The notes below the pieces were generated by a model. It saw only the letters and a list, made by a program, of their open reading frames with translations. It did no database searches and was not told the DNA's origin. Below, one piece after another: positions 43,967 to 45,610 of a stretch of 45,610 bases of DNA (positions within the stretch are counted from its first letter, which is position 1; the number at the start of each line of letters is the position of its first letter). Source of the stretch: Haloterrigena salifodinae (lineage in GTDB: Archaea > Halobacteriota > Halobacteria > Halobacteriales > Natrialbaceae); the NCBI RefSeq assembly GCF_003977755.1, contig NZ_RQWN01000010.1, forward strand, positions 1 to 45,610, given 5' to 3'. Made by a program: the position numbers and the translations under genes.

Positions 43967-44842
43967 ATGCACGAACTCACCGACGCCACGAACATCGAAC
44001 TCGAATCGGCCACGTACGAGAACCTCTCCGACGACTACACCGACAACCGAACCGACGAGGTTGAGGTTAGCCGTTGGTCGAAGAAGGGCGACCGGCTGTA
44101 CATCAACGGCCCCGCGAAGTACAAAAAGAACAGTACCTTCTTCGACCTCGTCGCAGGCGAAATGCAGGATCTCCCCGGCAGCCGGGATGTTACAGTCGAG
44201 CGCGACGGCGACACCGTCACGATCACCGTGGCGGACACGGGCGGGCTCGGATACGACGAGGAGTGGACGTTCGTTCTCGAGATGGCGTTCCCCGGTCAGG
44301 AAGACGAAGACGAAGACGGTGGGAACGAGGACGATCGCGAGGTCGCGACCGACGGCGGCGAAGAAGAAGAAGAAGCCTCCGAGGACGAAACAACGAGTGA
44401 GCAGGATGACGTGGCCGAATCGCTGTCAACGAAGCGCCTCAGCGACGAGTCGCGAGAATGGACCGTCGAGGTCGACACCATCAACGACGGGCGGCCCGCG
44501 GTCCGCGTGTCCTGGGAGCCCGACACCGATGCCTCGCTCCCCACGGTCGACGAGGAGCGACTCCCGCACGACTGGCAAATCGTACAGTTTGGCGTCGGCG
44601 TCAGCAGCGAGATCGGCGAGAGCGACGACAAACGGTATCTGGTGATCGCGCCGCAGAAAGCCAACAGCGAACCCGCGATGTACGACGCGCTCGCACGAGA
44701 GTTGACCGCGTCGGAGCTACGCGACTACCTCGCCGTCGAGCGGTTTGGGTACTCTCAGACTGGTTGGGCCAAGGCGTCTGGTCTCAACAGGTCCAACGTC
44801 TCCGAGCGCGTCAATTCAGCGCGTCGGAAGATCAGCAAGTAG
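43967..44842 (+). CDS. Two-domain acidic protein with C-terminal helix-turn-helix
   Basis: 291 aa. N-terminal beta-rich domain (EVEVSRWSKKGDRLYINGPA, KYKKNSTFFDLVAGEMQDLP), very acidic linker (about 112-150, EDEDEDGG and EEEEEASEDE), second beta domain, and a C-terminal HTH (LAVERFGYSQTGWAKASGLN, then RSNVSERVNSARRKI). The HTH resembles those of archaeal regulators. Its promoter contains a palindrome that may be its own operator. Confidence 0.72.
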   Translation: MHELTDATNIELESATYENLSDDYTDNRTDEVEVSRWSKKGDRLYINGPAKYKKNSTFFDLVAGEMQDLPGSRDVTVERDGDTVTITVADTGGLGYDEEWTFVLEMAFPGQEDEDEDGGNEDDREVATDGGEEEEEASEDETTSEQDDVAESLSTKRLSDESREWTVEVDTINDGRPAVRVSWEPDTDASLPTVDEERLPHDWQIVQFGVGVSSEIGESDDKRYLVIAPQKANSEPAMYDALARELTASELRDYLAVERFGYSQTGWAKASGLNRSNVSERVNSARRKISK

Positions 44843-45165
44843 CCTCACAAGAGTCCATCTGAAACCGCAGTGTGGTCGGGACGCCAACTTCAACTGCTTC
44901 GAGCACCGTCTGAAGCGGTTTGGTCTGGTCTCCGCAACCACAAAACTGTATCGGCGTGGTTGGACACCCGACAACGGACGGACACAGGACATTACTCGCC
45001 TAATGTACACTGTCGGCACTACTCGTCAATAAATCACATACTGCGATACGTATGGTGTAGGAGGTCTTCAAAAGGGCGGATGTCGTCTAGACTAATAATA
45101 CGGTTCGCACATATCCACAGGAAATAAACCAAAGAACAATATGCGCGCGTGACGTGTCTATAACC
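44843..45165. other. Intergenic region upstream of the last gene
   Basis: About 320 bp without a gene. It holds AAACCGC/GCGGTTT (44862-44868, 44915-44921), palindrome ATACGTAT (45046-45053), a TGTACAC half box (45004-45010) like those at the junction, and an AT-rich stretch before 45166 compatible with a leaderless promoter. Confidence 0.45.
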
Positions 45166-45378
45166 ATGCAGGGGAACGATCCGGATGAGTTTGACCGTGT
45201 GGACGCAGCCCGTCTGATCGTCAAAGAACAGGACTCAGACGAGATGTACGAGACACTCAAGATGGTTGCTCGAGAGATGGCGAAGACAGGAAACGGCGTC
45301 CAAGCAGCGGACCTCATGCGGAAAGAGGCCAACCGGACGTTGACGAGTGTCTCCGACACCGAAGACGTTGCTGAATAA
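45166..45378 (+). CDS. Small helical protein
   Basis: 70 aa from the ATG at 45166; a GTG 12 bases upstream is an alternative. FDRVDAARLIVKEQDSDEMY, ETLKMVAREMAKTGNGVQAA then DLMRKEANRTLTSV is helical with a regular heptad-like pattern. An AATATG-like element about 25 nt upstream suggests a leaderless transcript. Ends before the terminator pair. Function unknown. Confidence 0.6.
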   Translation: MQGNDPDEFDRVDAARLIVKEQDSDEMYETLKMVAREMAKTGNGVQAADLMRKEANRTLTSVSDTEDVAE

Positions 45379-45422
45379 CGACGGCCCAGCCGAGATTTTC
45401 TTTTTCGAGCCCCAAACCAACG

Positions 45423-45446
45423 AAGGGGTCCCCCCGGGGACCCCTT
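45423..45446. terminator. Strong 11-bp terminator hairpin
   Basis: AAGGGGTCCCC (45423-45433), 2-nt loop CC, GGGGACCCCTT (45436-45446), all pairs perfect. It follows a T-rich stretch (TTTTCTTTTT at 45395-45405) after the last gene. Likely transcription end or insulator before the operator region. Confidence 0.7.
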
Positions 45447-45467
45447 GGAACTCTAATCCGCCGATAG

Positions 45468-45489
45468 AGGCCCCCTCTCGAGGGGGCCT
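45468..45489. terminator. Second hairpin, 9-bp perfect stem
   Basis: AGGCCCCCT (45468-45476), loop CTCG, AGGGGGCCT (45481-45489), followed by ATTGTTT. Together with the preceding hairpin it isolates the plus-strand accessory gene from the partition operon. Confidence 0.7.
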
Positions 45490-45518
45490 ATTGTTTCCTG
45501 CTGTGCTACTGCACAACT

Positions 45519-45610
45519 ACTACTACTACTACTAGAAAGTAGTAGTGTAGTGTGTACACAGCAGGTACACTCTTTGGGAAAACCTAAGTGCCTGTGTACA
45601 CACTGTGTAC
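45519..45610. repeat. Terminal direct repeat, right copy
   Basis: Exact second copy of bases 1-92. In the circular reading it follows the twin terminators at 45423-45489 and leads straight into the first gene, so the terminator pair and the operator region form one continuous intergenic segment. Confidence 0.97.

Noticed and set aside
1-45610. CRISPR array, insertion sequence, rRNA, or intact tRNA gene
   Set aside because: No regularly spaced long repeats with unique spacers, no transposase-like protein, no rRNA segments, and no full cloverleaf were seen on either strand.
1-45610. Integrase or other site-specific recombinase
   Set aside because: No protein shows the Arg-His-x-x-Arg...Tyr pattern of tyrosine recombinases or a serine-recombinase N-terminus. 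The two HNH proteins are endonucleases only.

Overview
The window reads as a complete genome of a tailed virus (Caudoviricetes, HK97-type capsid, siphovirus-like long tail) of a halophilic archaeon (class Halobacteria). The evidence is strongly acidic, Asp/Glu-rich proteins, GC-rich DNA full of CTCGAG and TCGA, archaeal-type promoters and winged-helix proteins, an Orc1/Cdc6 initiator, and a canonical order of head and tail genes. The last 92 bases (45519-45610) repeat the first 92 exactly. The molecule is therefore circular or circularly closed by assembly, with a unit of about 45518 bp, or else it carries a short direct terminal repeat.

Layout. (1) A plus-strand maintenance arm crosses the junction. 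It runs from 42700 through small zinc-ribbon and HTH genes to 45378, then two strong terminator hairpins, a repeat-rich operator region, and a ribbon-helix-helix (RHH) protein, ParA and a second RHH protein (100-2470). (2) The virion genes are on the minus strand and read from high to low coordinate: HNH endonuclease, small and large terminase, portal, Mu gpF-like protein, protease-scaffold, decoration protein, major capsid protein, head-tail connectors, tail terminator, tail tube, tail chaperones G and GT, tape measure, Dit-like protein, baseplate hub, and then fibres, a beta-helix spike and a putative polysaccharide-lyase protein (27656 down to 3937). Three small membrane-associated proteins close this end. 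(3) A minus-strand accessory and regulatory arm (29110-38195) holds many very short, translationally coupled genes for zinc ribbons, winged helices, an AbrB-like protein, a coiled-coil protein and an HNH protein. (4) A replication and regulation node (38196-42424) holds divergent RHH regulators, Orc1/Cdc6, a Tat lipoprotein and a SWIM zinc-finger operon.

How it may work together. ParA plus RHH partners, a virus-encoded Orc1/Cdc6 and the absence of any recognisable integrase suggest a tailed virus whose carrier state is a low-copy plasmid. HNH next to the terminase points to cos-type packaging, which would suit a circularising genome.

Most notable observations. There is a textbook -1 ribosomal frameshift module in the tail chaperone genes: slippery heptamer GGGAAAC directly before the stop codon, a 5-nt spacer, and a perfect 9-bp stem. 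The fibre cluster contains a protein resembling polysaccharide lyase family 14. Two intergenic regions hold elaborate inverted-repeat structures, including a possible three-way junction at 34587-34647. Candidate operators include three TGTAATGC boxes between divergent RHH genes, four TGGGA boxes at exact 18-bp spacing, and TGTGTACA boxes at the junction. A 56-nt tRNA-like fold without an anticodon arm lies in the 28.6-29.1 kb gap.
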